The notes beneath the pieces are model-generated. The model was not told the origin of the DNA. It saw only the letters and a list, made by a program, of their open reading frames with translations, and made no database searches. Positions 10,851 to 22,597 of a stretch of 64,000 bases of DNA are shown here, in pieces; position 1 is the stretch's first letter; each line of letters begins with the position of its first letter. The DNA is from Adiantum capillus-veneris (lineage: Eukaryota > Streptophyta > Polypodiopsida > Polypodiales > Pteridaceae), in assembly GCA_014529385.2 (NCBI GenBank), contig CM043942.1, positions 110,604,141 to 110,668,140 on the forward strand, read 5' to 3'. The translations under genes and the position numbers were made by a program.

Positions 10851-12339
10851 ATAAGTGTAGCTTTTTTATTGGTGTCACTATTCACACACATTAGAACTGG
10901 AATCATCATAATGTAATGGGATGCTCTGAATAATAATAAATACTTATTTTGATGGGTTAGATGAGTACGTTCTAGAAGCTCCACTCGAAGCCACTATAAA
11001 CCAAATATATATATAAAAAAAAAAAGAGTTAGATGCAGGGAACAATGTAATTCTATCAATGGGGGTAACATGCAATCACAACTACCTATAAGTGCTAAGT
11101 AATTAGAAAGTCTTTGATTATTTTTGTATCATAGTTTTATTTAGTGTATGCAATGGTGTTTTGGTCTTATTTCAGGTCAAAATAATTGTTGGAGAGGCCA
11201 CTCTTTTTATGCCTTCAAAAGATCATTCAAAGGTAGGACATCTTCACTGGTTATGGCTATGGTTATCAACAATAAATCAAGTTTTAGGCTTTGGAAAGGT
11301 CACAACGTTTAGGATCACTTATTTTCTAACCAACGAGAAAAAGGGCACACCTAAACACCTCTCAATTTTTAGGTAAAAATTTGAGGGCTTGTGTCTGGTA
11401 AATATTTGGACGAGCGAGGCAAAGAGGACAAAGACCCCAAGGCCCCGCCAGATACCCAACAAAGATAGTAAAGGAAATGCAATAGAAACCCCCAAAGCCC
11501 AATGAGAAAGATGAAGGGAACCTAGAGAAAATATAGTGTGCTAGATGTCTGCTGTCAAGTAGCGGTGGAGTGGTTGGAGTATAGACAAACACTTGCAAAT
11601 GACAAACACGGCACGAGCACAAATATGGTGTTGATTGATAACAAAATGATGTAGAGAATGCTTACGAATGGGCACAATGGGAATAGGCACAAATTTGCAT
11701 TTGTATAATGATATATGAGCGCAAGTCGCTTTTACAAATAATTGCATTATTTTCAAATCAAAATGGAGCAAGAGAGACAAAACTTAGCTCTCAACTGCTA
11801 CATCAAAAGTTGAAACTTGATGGCGAGGCTCATAGGAATTCTTGCGACTCTTGAGGGTTGAATTTTACAAAGCTTCAATATTTTTGATAAATTACAAACT
11901 TTGACAAAAGTTTGCTACGAGTGGCTATATGAAAGCGATAGTGTGTGAAGGGTGCAAATAACTAGAGATAGGAAATCTTCACTTTGATATCGTCGTCGCA
12001 CCACCGTCGCTTGTCTGGTTATTGAAGATAATTTCGGCTTCGGTGTCCGCCTTTGTAGTGACATTGAAATCAACAAGCACAATTAAGAACAAGCAGGAGA
12101 GCACCTCTCACCGTTTGACGGTGAGCCACTCTCTCCCCTTCAGTTTGAATGCAACCTCGCTATCTCTCTCGCTCTCACTTTCCGCTTTAATGCACTCTCT
12201 CAACTTCTCTCCCTCCCTTTTGGACTTGGCATTGAGAGAACTTTCCTCTCTCTTTCCTCGCTCGTTTGTGCTCGGGGCAAAGCTCTCTCTCTCTCTCTCT
12301 CTATTTTCCAATCTCTCTTTTTCTCTCTTTCAAGCCTGA
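10851..12339. other. Unassigned intergenic stretch, CT-rich toward the right
   Basis: No convincing protein, RNA or element end was recognised. About 12100-12330 is strongly CT-rich on the + strand and gives artefactual Arg/Glu- or Ser/Leu-rich ORFs. It may contain a decayed 3' LTR of the outer - strand gypsy element, whose integrase stops at about 12343, but no partner LTR was found. Confidence 0.4.
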
Positions 12340-12342
12340 ACA

Positions 12343-13256
12343 GAGAGACAACAAATAACATGCTCCTTAAAAGTGGTGTTATATGCCCACATAGCCACTG
12401 GTAGTTTCTCATCCCAATCCCTCTTGGACGAGAGTCTTATTAGTGCTCTCAACTTGCCCATTGGTAGAAGGCTTATAAGGGGTGGTTTTATCATGTCTAA
12501 TGTTAAAATAAGAAGTGAGATCCTCAAGAACATCATTAAGAAAGTGTGTCCCTCTATCATATACAAGTTCTGCTGGTGCTCCAAACAAACAAATAACATG
12601 TTCAATCAATAATGAAGCAGTAGTGCGTGCATCATCACCCCTCACCACTTCTCAAATGGTAATATGGCCATAATAGGGTTATTAGGTCGTAGAAGATTCT
12701 CAAGGTGGGTGGCTCTGTGGCAAACATGACACTTCTTACACCACTCAAACGAGTCCTTAAACACACTAGGCCACTCTAGTACCCTACTCTCAAGACCTTC
12801 AATGAAGTCAACTTCCCTACGAAATGCCCCCCACATGCACTATCATGACACTCTTTTAGAATAGAGGGATCTTTTCATGTACAACACAACGGCAATAAAT
12901 GCCCTCAAACCCCTTTTGATATAAAGACCCATCAATAATTGAGAACTTTTGTGCATGGGTAACTAATCTTTTCTTTGCAGCTTTACTCATGTCGGGGGGA
13001 AATTCTAGGGTAGAAAAATAATGAGCAATTTGGTCATACCACTCTCGAGAAGGCTTGATGTGAAACAAATTAGGTGCAGGGTACAACATGCTCATCAGCA
13101 CAAGGAGACACATCAGCCAAGCAACCCACAAGCTTTTGTAATGCAAGAGGTTTGGATTTAAGTACATAATCAAAGGTTTGCAACTCAACAAGCCAGCGCA
13201 TAATACGTTCAAGGGGCTCCAACCTATTCATCATAAGGCATAATGAGTCCTTTGTC
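12343..13256 (-). pseudogene. Gypsy RNase H end and integrase (outer relic)
   Basis: RNase H connection sequence follows the insertion point (PLERIMRWLVELQTFDYV, about 13210-13150). The integrase zinc-finger half appears as CKKCHVCHRATHLENLLRP near 12700. The DDE core follows at about 12640-12350 with LVYDRGTHFLNDVL, KPSTNGQVESTNKTL and AMWAYNTTFKEH. Frames change several times, and the protein ends near 12343 without the C-terminal domain. The integrase would insert element cDNA into the host genome; this copy is dead. Confidence 0.75.
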
Positions 13257-13260
13257 ACGT
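13257..13260. other. Target-site duplication ACGT (left) of Tat-type element
   Basis: ACGT here and at 22594-22597 flank the element 13261-22593. Removing the element and one copy keeps the host RNase H frame open across the junction. Confidence 0.7.
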
Positions 13261-15520
13261 TGGAGAGGGGGAATGGGGAACACACCCGATACACACGCAA
13301 TGGCCCCTATATAGCTCAGGGTATTCACAGCACCCCTGTCCTTTCGAAAACACCTTAAAAAAAAACGATTCACACTAGCAGGGCCTCGCCTGCAATTCTC
13401 CCAACAAACACACGTCTGCACAATCCTCGGACAGTGATCACACCGATTTGGTCCACTTTCCGCACTTCCACAACTCAACACCTCTCTCTCTTTCTCTCTC
13501 ACGCACACAAGGGGCCCGGGGGGGCACACGCTCACACACACCGGCACCACACACCCTGGAGACGAGCAAAGAAGAAAGGGGGGAAGGGGGGAGAGACGAC
13601 ACCAAAAAAAATCGGCAATGACAGCTTCTTTACACACCATGTACAAAACTCGTGTGGCCTGCTCTTGGCTGCACTATAGCCATCACGGCTTCATACAGAG
13701 GGACACACACCTCCCTCCAAACTCGCATCCGTTGGCACACCCTAGACGAAAAACTCCCCTTTGGCTTCGCTTCAACAACATGTTTTCCTCTTGGTAGTTT
13801 TCGTTGTGGCCGCCTCTCTTGCAAGGCCTTCGCTCCTTTGAGCCACGTCACGGACTAAGCATGCTAGCTTCGACTGCCGAATGTGAGCGCATGAAGTTTT
13901 TTTTTTCCCTTCCCTTTTCCTTCGCCAAGAAGCTCCTTCCTCTCGTGCGGCTTCGATTCGCCAAGCGCATGAAGTTCTATCTCCTTCCTTAAGCCCCAAA
14001 AGAAAACCTACTCCAAAACGCTGCCTCCTCTTCTCCTCTTTCTTTTCTCTTTAACCCAAGCAAAGACCTCAAAGAAGAAAAAAAAAGGGCAAATTACCAA
14101 AATACCCCTCTAATTTGTGGAAATTCCCAAAATACCCCTCAAATTTCAAAAATTCCCAAAATACCCTTTAATCTATTTTAGCTAGATTGTTCACGATTTC
14201 CTAATCTTTATTCATTTTTGACAATGTATATCTGTTTTTTAGTGCTTAGCATGTAATTTGTCACAAATTACTTCTCAAAAAAAGACAATTATGTCTAAAA
14301 ATAATGAAGCAATTCATCTCCAAAGCTTACACAACCAGCTCAAATTCTAATTTTAATATCGTGTATTCATAGACAATCGGTCTTCTTGTGGAAAGCTACA
14401 ATTTTTTTAATTTTTGGATAAATTTACTCACAACTAGGGTATTTTGGGAATTTTGGAAAATTTGAAGGGCATTTTGACAAAATATGAGGGGTATATTGGG
14501 AATTTTTGAAATTTGAAGGGTATTTTGGGAATTTCCACAAATTAGAGGGATATTTTGGTAATTTTCCCAAAAAAAAAAACTCCTCAGCAGTTGCGCCGGG
14601 CGCTAGAGTCCCTTCTTTTTTTTAAACTCAACCTTCCTTTCCTTTTCTTTTTTTTAACTCCTACCACCCTTCCCTTTTTCATTTATAATCAAAGGGTCTC
14701 TTTTAGTTTAGGCTTCCCATGTTGTCGATGTCCATACTTGCTCGGACTCACTGATACTCGCCGTTCCATTTCACACTGGAGCATTCACTTTTTTGGCCTC
14801 CAAACCCCGAGAACTTCACTACATACGGCTGTCCCATGGCTTCGAATAACGAGTCATAAAAGCGGGAAAAAAACCCCATTCCCCTTCGTCGTGATTGCTT
14901 GCCAGCTTGAACTGGGCGTTTTCGAGTGCTCATAACTTCGATTAACAAGCCGCAAATTTTGGCCGACTCCTCACATTGCATGCGATTTTCCAAGACCCGA
15001 GTGAGCTCAAAAATATCTTTGTCATCATGCCTATCGACGTGGCCCGGTGAGCACGTACCCGACGCTCGGTAAATATTCCTCAGGCCATAACTTGCCCGTT
15101 TGAGCTCGGAATGGCGAATCGAAAAAACCGGCATGATCGACAACTCGAGCTTTACACGCATATCCACTGATCCCAATTTTTCGCCACTTGTCCGTACCTG
15201 CCCTACCCGTCGGGACCTGTGAAGCCTTCTAACTTCGGACAATCATAACTTTCACACCGGGACTCTGTTTGGCGAGCCGTCTGGACGAGCTTCTAGAGCA
15301 TCTTGAACACCACATTTTGGGGCACATTCCACGCATCTTGAACACTTTGACGTGCCGTCCCAATTAGCCCACTTCGGAGTCCCCCTGGCCTAAAAAAACA
15401 CTTTAAGCATGCACTTTCGTTGCTACTGTCCTACTGAGGTCTCCCACACTAGAACCTGTTAGCACCCTTTGCACTGCACAACACACTTTATAGCGCGGAC
15501 CAACTTTGGCTGCACCATCA
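13261..15520 (-). repeat. 3' LTR of Tat-type element (full length)
   Basis: The outer part (13261 to about 14418) matches 20876-22035, and the inner part (about 14977-15520) matches 22036-22593. The middle 14420-14976 has no counterpart in the right LTR. A purine-rich stretch on the element strand (AAGGGAGTGGGCAA) precedes its start at about 15520, as expected of a polypurine tract. It holds the fold-back unit 14087-14568. Confidence 0.85.
14087..14568. repeat. Fold-back unit with 80-bp inverted arms inside the LTR
   Basis: Arms 14087-14166 and 14489-14568 are reverse complements with 4 mismatches in 80. They begin GGGCAAATTACCAAAATACC. The 320-bp spacer is AT-rich with no ORF. Both ends abut A-runs. 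It looks like a MITE or fold-back element trapped in the LTR. The 5' LTR keeps the left arm (from about 21701) but lost the right arm in a deletion. Confidence 0.8.
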
Positions 15521-15689
15521 TTGCCCACTCCCTTGTTGAACATTCATGTTCAACCAAAAGTAGCTTTATTGAACTTGAAACTTGCAACACTCTGCAAACA
15601 CCCAAGCACGCTGGAAAACACACCACCATATGTACAATATGTACAAAAGTGTATGTCTGTTACTCTTGAGTCCCTTCAAGTGGGTTGCC

Positions 15690-16845
15690 CAAGCCCCCTG
15701 GTCATCATTTGATGTACATCGGGCACCATTCCCCTATCAAAGTACAGCTTGAGCCGTACACCATTTACCCTGTGCCTGAGAAGCTTACCATTGGCTCTCA
15801 CCAGTTGATAGGTTCCATTCGAAAAGGCCTTTTGCACTCTGTATGGACCCGTCCATTTCTTTTTGAACTAGAAGGTGAAGTCCAAGTAGCTCTCATACTT
15901 CATTACTAGATCCCCTTCGTCCATCTTTTTCTCTGGCAGACTCTCGTTGACTTTGGCCATTCTCCTTTCTCACTGCTTCACATAGTAGTCTGCTGCTGCC
16001 TCTCTATCCATCTGCAATGCCTCAAGGCCGACAATCCTATCTTGTAAGACAGCTTGTGGAGTGGCATTGATGTGCCACATACCTTTCAAAGCACCCCACT
16101 GTGCATGCACTGGCAACACTGCCTCCTTACCATAAACCAACTCAAATGGAGTAAAGTTGGTCGCCACTTTGTAGGACGTTCTGTAGGTCCATACACACTT
16201 CTCTAGATTGATCTCCCATTCTGTCTCCTGCTTATACACATACTTCGTGAGCATTTTGATGATTTGTCCATTGGCACTCTCCACAAGACCATTGCATTGG
16301 GGATGATAAAGCGAAGAAAACTGATGCTGAATCTTTAGTTTTTCCACCAATGCCTGCATAAGCTTGCTTCTGAACCCTTGCCCTCTATCAGAAATGAGTA
16401 CCCACGGCACTTCGAAATGGCAACAAATGTTATGAAAAACAAAGTGGGCCACAACCTGTGCATTTACCTCCTTCACAGCTTTGGCCTCGACCCACCTGGT
16501 GAGGTAGTCGATGGCTACCACAATATATTTCTTACCACTTGTAGACTTAGGGAGTGGACCTATGGCATCCAAACCCCATTTTTCGAAAGCATTCTGAGCA
16601 ATAATCGCTCCCTGTGACTCAGCTGTCAAACGCCTCTCTCCTATAGTCTGGCATTCATGGCAGGTCTTGCACCAATAGTGCACATCCTTCACTATTGAAG
16701 GCCACCAAAAACCCGCTCTCAACACTAGAAACAATACTTGACCTTTCCCCTGGTGTCCGCTCTCCTCATGGCATTGCTCTAGTACCAAGTTAATCTCTTC
16801 TTTATAGAGTACTCTCCTTAGTACCCCGTCTCTGTCGTAAGTCAT
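15690..16845 (-). pseudogene. Tat-type element integrase
   Basis: The reading 16845-15970 (291 codons) is continuous. The zinc domain has HEESGHQGKG and CKTCHEC (residues about 29-75). The DDE core has WGLDAIGPL, LISDRGQGF and CNGLVESANGQI, giving all three acidic residues. The closing segment TFELVYGKEAVLPVH-like (residues about 235-250) is typical of gypsy integrases. After a stop at 15970 the same protein appears to continue to about 15690 with KWTGPYRV and NGVRLKLYF motifs. Its N-terminal join to the RT/RNase H ORF is frameshifted near 16900. The core itself looks undamaged. Confidence 0.85.
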
Positions 16846-16925
16846 TAGGTCTTCACCTACTAGTGTAAATTTCGTGCTTTCTGAACTATCCTCGTCCTTT
16901 GCAATTTAGACAAACCTTGGGGACA

Positions 16926-18728
16926 CTACCTTGTATCCAAGAAATCTTCCACCTCCTTCAATGACTCTCTATCTGTGTATGTGGCCGGGGCCACATATAT
17001 ACCTGGGACATGTACCTGCACCTTACTGCTTGCTAGCTGGTCTGCCTCTTGGTTGTGCTCTCTCTTCACATGCTTGAACTGGATCTCTCTAAAGAACTTC
17101 AACATCTTCTTGATGGCAAAGAACCAATGTTTTAAGGAATCGCGTTTTACTTGCCATTGGCCTAGCAGTTGCTTGATGACCAATAAGGCATCACCTTTGA
17201 CCACCAACTTGGAAATGCCGAACTCGACGCATTGTTTCAAACCTAGATGGAGGGCGAGATATTCTGCTTCATTGTTGGTATGAACATCCTCCAAATCGTA
17301 GGCTTTTGAGAAGATTACCTTGCCGTGTGGATCATGTATCACCACACCTCCACCAGATTTCTTTATCGCCCTCCTATATGCACCATCAAACCACATGGTA
17401 AAAGCTCCAATCAGGTCGGGCTCCTCTTTGGCTTCATCTCGTACTACTCTTGGATAAATTGGCAAATCTACCGCTTTGCTGACCAAAATGTCTGCCAAAT
17501 GGGACCGACCTGTGTGGTCAATTTTGAACTCAAACTCAAATTCCTGCAACTCTATCACCCACTTCATGATCCGCTTTCCTGGCTTTAAGTGTAACACCAC
17601 TTCAGGCAACAGATTGTTAGCCGTCAACACATAAAACTTATGCACAATAAGGTGCACTTTGAACTTTCTACAAGCAAAAACCAATGCCATGACCCACTGC
17701 TCCGCTTCGGTGTAAGTCACCTCTCCAGGACTTATCACCGTGCTTTCAAAGTAGATAGGCTTGTAGCTCCTTCCTACCTTCTGCAGTAACACCGGCCCAA
17801 TAGCCATGGTACCTACCGTCATTGACACATAGAAATCATCCTCTTGGCTTGGAGGGCACACAACTGGCAGCTGGCACAAAATTTCTTTCACCCTGTCAAA
17901 AGATTCTTGAGCATCTTCATCCCATTCAAAGCCATGCACCTGTTGAGCCCTCTTTTGGAGAGGATACACATACTGTGACAGCATCCAGAAAAAACGCGAC
18001 AAGTACTTTAGCTTATGTACAAAGGATGCCAAGCCTTGCGCACTAGAGGGAGGCTCCATTAAGACTAGTGCCTTGACCTTTTCTGGATCTGCCTCAATTC
18101 CATTCTGTGACACCACATGACCTAGCAATTGCGCTCGAGGTTGTGCTAGCTTGCACTTCTTAGGGTTTAATTGACCCCCTTCTTCGTCCAGCCTTTGAAA
18201 ACATAGCGGGAGCTTTGACACACGATCCACCTTTGAGCTGTAACACCCAATATCATCCATGAAAACCCTAATGAACCTGCCCAACTAGGGACCAAACACC
18301 CTATTCATCCAGTCTTGGAAGGTGGTGTAGGCATTCACTAAACCAAACGGCATCCTATGATAGGCAAAGCATCCCCATGGAGAGATAAATGTCATCTTCA
18401 GATGGTCTTCAAGCGCAATCCCTATCTGAAAGTACCCTGAAAATCCATCCATAATAGAGTACCTCTCATGACCTGCCACCTGATTTAAGATTTCATCCTG
18501 GAACGGCAGCGGGTAGTGGTTTCTCTTGGTTTTCGCATTCAATGGCTTGTAATCGACGCACACCCACCATTTCCCATTCTTCTTAGGGGTGATAACCACT
18601 GGAGAAACCCACTCGAACTCCTTCACGGGGTATATGATACCTGCATCTAGCAACTGGTTAATCTCTTGCCAAAGAGCCTCCTTCTGAATCTCTCCTAACC
18701 CCTTAGCTTCTGCGCCTTTGGTTTGCAC
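16926..18728 (-). pseudogene. Tat-type RT, degenerate RNase H and second (archaeal-like) RNase H
   Basis: One frame runs from 18728 to 16926, broken only by a TAG at 18285-18287. RT fingers and palm are in the first part (ITPKKNGKWWVCVDYKPLN; YSIMDGFSGYFQI; MPFGLVNAYTTFQDW). The catalytic VFMDDIGCYS follows directly after the stop. The gypsy RNase H (about 17860-17480) lacks the usual TDAS aspartate (SMTVGT there) and has TANN where DHN is expected. A second RNase H follows at about 17400-17020 with MWFDGAYRRA, NNEAEYLALHLG, VKGDALLVIKQL and HNQEADQLA, a full D-E-D-D set. Loss of catalysis in the first RNase H alongside an intact second one fits the Tat lineage. Confidence 0.88.
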
Positions 18729-18888
18729 CCTTCTTTAAGAACTATCTTGTGCTCTGCACCCTTAGCTCCTCGTAGATCCTCGTATGTCGTCACAAATAAA
18801 TTTGGAAAAGAGGCACACAACTCAACATAGCCTTATCTCTCTTTCTTGGTCAAGTCTTCGCTTAACATAGCAGTTACCTCCTCCACAC

Positions 18889-20797
18889 CTATGCCATGAA
18901 CCTGTGGGGCTGCACCACCCCTTTTGCATGGGAGCCTTCAACAGTAACCCCAAACAAGTCGGCATCTATCTTTAGCATATCATCCTCACTTTCCTCTTCT
19001 TCAATATCTGTGTAGCCCTCATCATAGCCTGTCTCGGTCTCATACTCATAGCTTGTCGTATCATCTTTGTCTTTTTCTGCCACAGAGTGAAAACGGCTCT
19101 CTTTGGTCTTTAAATCAAGCACCACCTGTCTCCCTCTCTCCTTGTCAGGCAAGGTGAACACCCTACTCCCCCAATCCTGCTTAGCCCCTATTGCAAGTAG
19201 CCATGGCCTACCTAAGATGATTGGATAAGCATTGTCACCCGCTTTCATCACAAAGAAATTGATTAGGCACTCAATGCCCATCACTTTCACTCTTACGTCT
19301 TGAGCCACGCCCAAACACCTCGCTTTGGTATGGTTAGCCATCCTCATGCGTACATTTGATTTAGTTACTGCTTTGACCCCTGTTTCCTTCATAGCAGCTT
19401 CTGTCATGACGCAAACCTGTGCTCCACCGTCTATATAGGCCTGAACCTGCATCCTCTTTTCAATGACCGCATCCACTAGAGGAAGGACATCCGTCGGGCT
19501 ACCCACTCTCAATGCCATGTTTTGTATTGCATGCACATTTCCCTTAGCCTTTGGCAGCCTCGTGCTGACACTTGTAGACCACTGTCTTCGTAGCTTGGGA
19601 TTTAAAGCCAACAACTGACCAAAGGTGATGTTAGACTTTTGATTTTGAACATCACTTACCAAGTCATATTCCGGGTAGCCGCGCCCTAGCTGAAAGTCTG
19701 CTTGCTTGATTTTGTGACGCTTCCTCTTCTTGCTAGTTTCCGGCTTCTCCTTGCCTTCGTACACTTTCTCTTTACCTTTACGGGCTCTCATCTCCCGCTT
19801 GGTTTCTGTCTCTCTTTCCATCCTTGCTCTTTTGTTGGCCAAAACTTCAACATCCTGCTTATCCACTCCGATGATATTCGCCCTAGGGACTTCACCACCA
19901 TCCTGAGGAGCTGGCTGCACCTGATTCTCGACTACTTGCTCTCTCGGGCCATTGAGTTGTGCTTGGCCTCTACCTCTGCCAAACAGTGGATAAATACCGC
20001 CTCTTTCTCTCAGCGGATGAGGGCAATCTGGCGCATAGTGTCCTTCTTCACCGCAATTGTAACACTGGCCAGGCAGTGGCCTTGCCCTGCCCCTTGCCCC
20101 TCTGGGTTGACCTCTATCCATCATGCTTAGCCGCAATTCTTGCATTTTCTCAGACAAATCCTGCACGGTTCGCACCCAATTTTGTGGCGCAACGGCTATA
20201 CCTCGATTTGCCTGGTTTTCATCATGAACAGCATCCCTCTGACCACCCTGAGGTTGGACCACCGCTTCATAACCTGGCATGCCTTGTTCAATCTTCTTTT
20301 TTATTTTCCAGCTTTTTGCCTTTTCGATGGTCACTGCACCATTATAGTTTTCTGGGCTCTCAAAATCCACTTTCTCCCTCACTTTAGGATGTAGGCATGC
20401 CATGAATTTATCCAGTTTGAAATAGTCGCCATTGGACAATTGCATAGCACCCGCTAACTCTGCCCAGCACACTTCAAAAAACGATCCAAAAACAAACTGA
20501 ACTCTTCACTTAATCTTGCTTGAGCGCCTTCAGTTTGGCATCCATCTCCACTGGGGACGCCTCTTTGCAGAAGTCATGTAGGAAACGCACTCGCAGAGCC
20601 GGCCAAGCATGCCTCGGCTCACCTTCCAAAGCTTCGTACCATATCTTTGCTTTCCCGCGCATCACCAAAGGAAATGTCTGCATCTTGCTGTCCTCGTTCG
20701 GCATGCCCAACGACAACATATACAGCTCAAAGTCTGCAACCCACTCATCAGGATTTTCTTCACCTGTAAAAATCGGCCCATAGCTTCGGGACGCCAT
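18889..20797 (-). pseudogene. Tat-type element gag and protease
   Basis: Gag starts at ATG 20797 (MASRSYGPIFTGEENPDEW), continues with FPLVMRGKAKIWYEALEGE, and stops at 20510. A frameshift leads to the main ORF 20472-18889 (527 codons). This holds the rest of gag, a zinc knuckle CYNCGEEGHYAPDC (residues about 137-150), a Lys/Glu/Arg-rich linker, and an aspartic protease with YIDGGAQVCVM (about residue 343) and ILGRPWLLAIGA. The active site is D-G-G rather than D-S/T-G. An acidic C-terminal tail follows (YTDIEEEESEDDM). The junction to pol is frameshifted near 18900-18730. Confidence 0.85.
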
Positions 20798-20856
20798 GTC
20801 GACCAACACCAAAAACTGCTTTTCTTCACTGAACTGGGAGCAATCAGTGTGCTCCT

Positions 20857-20870
20857 CAGTGGGGGCACCA
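20857..20870 (-). other. Putative primer-binding site of Tat-type element
   Basis: On the element strand, TGGTGCCCCCACTG lies a few bases after the end of the 5' LTR and begins with the TGG expected for pairing with a tRNA CCA end. I cannot assign the tRNA species. Confidence 0.5.
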
Positions 20871-20875
20871 GAATA

Positions 20876-22593
20876 TGGAGACGGAGAATGGGGAACACAC
20901 TCGACACACACGCAATGGACCCTATATAGCTCATGGTATTCACAGCACCCCTGTCCTCTCGAAAACACCTTTAAAAAAAACGATTCACACTAGCAGGGCC
21001 TCGCTTGCAATTCGCCCAACACACACACTCCTGCACAATCCTCGGACAGTGATCACACCGATTTGGTCCACTTTCCGCACTTCCACAACTCAACACCTCT
21101 CTCTCTTTCTCTCTCACGCACACAGGGGGCCCGGGGGACGCACACGCTCACACACACCGGCACCACACACCCTGGAGACGAACAAAGAAGAAAGGGGGGA
21201 AGAGGGGAGAGACAACACCAAAAGAAATCGGCAATGACAGCTTCTTTAAACACCATGTACAAAACTCGTGTGGCCTGCTCTTGGCCGCACTATAGCCATC
21301 ACGGCTTCATACAGAGGGGCACACACCTCCCTCCAAACTCGCATCCGTTGGCACACCCTCGACGAAAAACTCCCCTCTAGCTTCGCTTCAACAACATCTT
21401 TTACTCTTGGTAGTTTTCGTTGTGGCCGCCTCTCTTGCAAGGCCTTCGCTCCTTTGAGCCGCGTCACGGACTAAGCATGCTAGCTTCGACTGCCGAATGT
21501 GAGCGCATGAAGTTTTTTTTTCCTTCCCTTTTCCTTCGCCAAGAAGCTCCTTCCTCTCGTGCGGCTTCGATTCGCCAAGCGCATGAAGTTCTTTCTCCTT
21601 CCTTAAGCCCCAAAAGAAAACCTACTCCAAAACGCTGCCTCCTCTTCTCCTTTTTCTTTTCTCTTTAACTCAAGCAAAGACCTCAAAGAAGAAAAAAAAA
21701 GGGCAAATTACCAAAATATCCCTCTAATTTTTGGAAATTCCCAAAATACCCCTCAAATTTCAAAAATTCCCAAAATACTCTTGTATCTGTTTTAGCTAGA
21801 TTGTTCACGATTTCCTAATCTTTATTCATTTTTGACAATGTATATCCGTTTTTTAGTGCTTAGCATGTAATTTGTCACAAATTACCTCCCAAAAAAAGAT
21901 AATTATGTCTAAAAATAATGAAGCAATTCATCTCCAAAGCCTACACAACCGGCTCAAATTCTAGTTTTAATATCTTGTATTCATAGACAATCGGTCTTCT
22001 TATGAAAAGCTACAATTTTTTTTAATTTCTGGATTGCATGCGATTTTTCAGGACCCGAGTGAGCTCAAAAATATCTTTGTCATCATGCCTATCGACGTGG
22101 CCAGGTGAGCACGTACCCGACTCCCGACAAATATTCCTCAAGCCATAACTTGCTCGTTTGAGCTGCGAATGGCGAACCAAAAAAACCGGCATGATCGACA
22201 GCTCGAGATTTACGCGCGTATCCACTGATCCCAATTTTTCGCCACCTGTCCGTACCTGCCCTGCCGGTCGGGACCTGTGAAGCCTTCTAACTTCGGACAA
22301 TCATAACTTTCACACCGGGAGTCTGTTTGGCGAGCCGTTTGGATGAGCTTCTAGAGCATCTTGAACACCACATTTCGGGGCACATTCCACGCATCTCGAA
22401 CACTTTGACGTGCCATACCAATTAGCCTACTTCGGAGTCCCCCTGGCCTTAAAAAACACTTTAAGCATGCATTTTCGTTGCCACTGTCCTGCTGAGGTCT
22501 CCCACACTAGCTTTAGCCCTCTACCATGCACCTGTTAGCACCCTTTGCACTGCACAACACACTTTATAGCGCGGACCAACTTTGGCTGCATCA
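20876..22593 (-). repeat. 5' LTR of Tat-type element (with a 557-bp deletion)
   Basis: It is colinear with the 3' LTR but lacks the segment equivalent to 14420-14976, with the junction at about 22035. It also has about 18 extra bases near 22513-22530. It ends GGCTGCATCA at 22593, followed by ACGT. Confidence 0.85.
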
Positions 22594-22597
22594 ACGT
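22594..22597. other. Target-site duplication ACGT (right) of Tat-type element
   Basis: Partner of 13257-13260. Confidence 0.7.

Larger units (their letters stand above)
13261..22593 (-). mobile_element. Nearly complete dual-RNase-H (Tat-type) Ty3/gypsy element
   Basis: The 9.3 kb element has two LTRs (left 13261-15520 is the 3' LTR; right 20876-22593 is the 5' LTR), a putative primer-binding site, gag, protease, RT, a gypsy RNase H, a second RNase H of the archaeal-like type, and integrase. LTR ends are TGATGCAGCC and CCTCTCCA on the element strand. The second RNase H between the first RNase H and integrase is a known hallmark of plant Tat-clade elements. Stops and frameshifts are present, but the architecture is complete. 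Confidence 0.88.

Noticed and set aside
12022-12412. Ser/Leu-rich + ORF and Arg/Glu-rich - ORFs
   Set aside because: They arise from a CT-rich stretch, with no conserved motif.
19702-20394. Several 84-142 aa + strand ORFs
   Set aside because: Antisense shadows of the Tat-type gag ORF.
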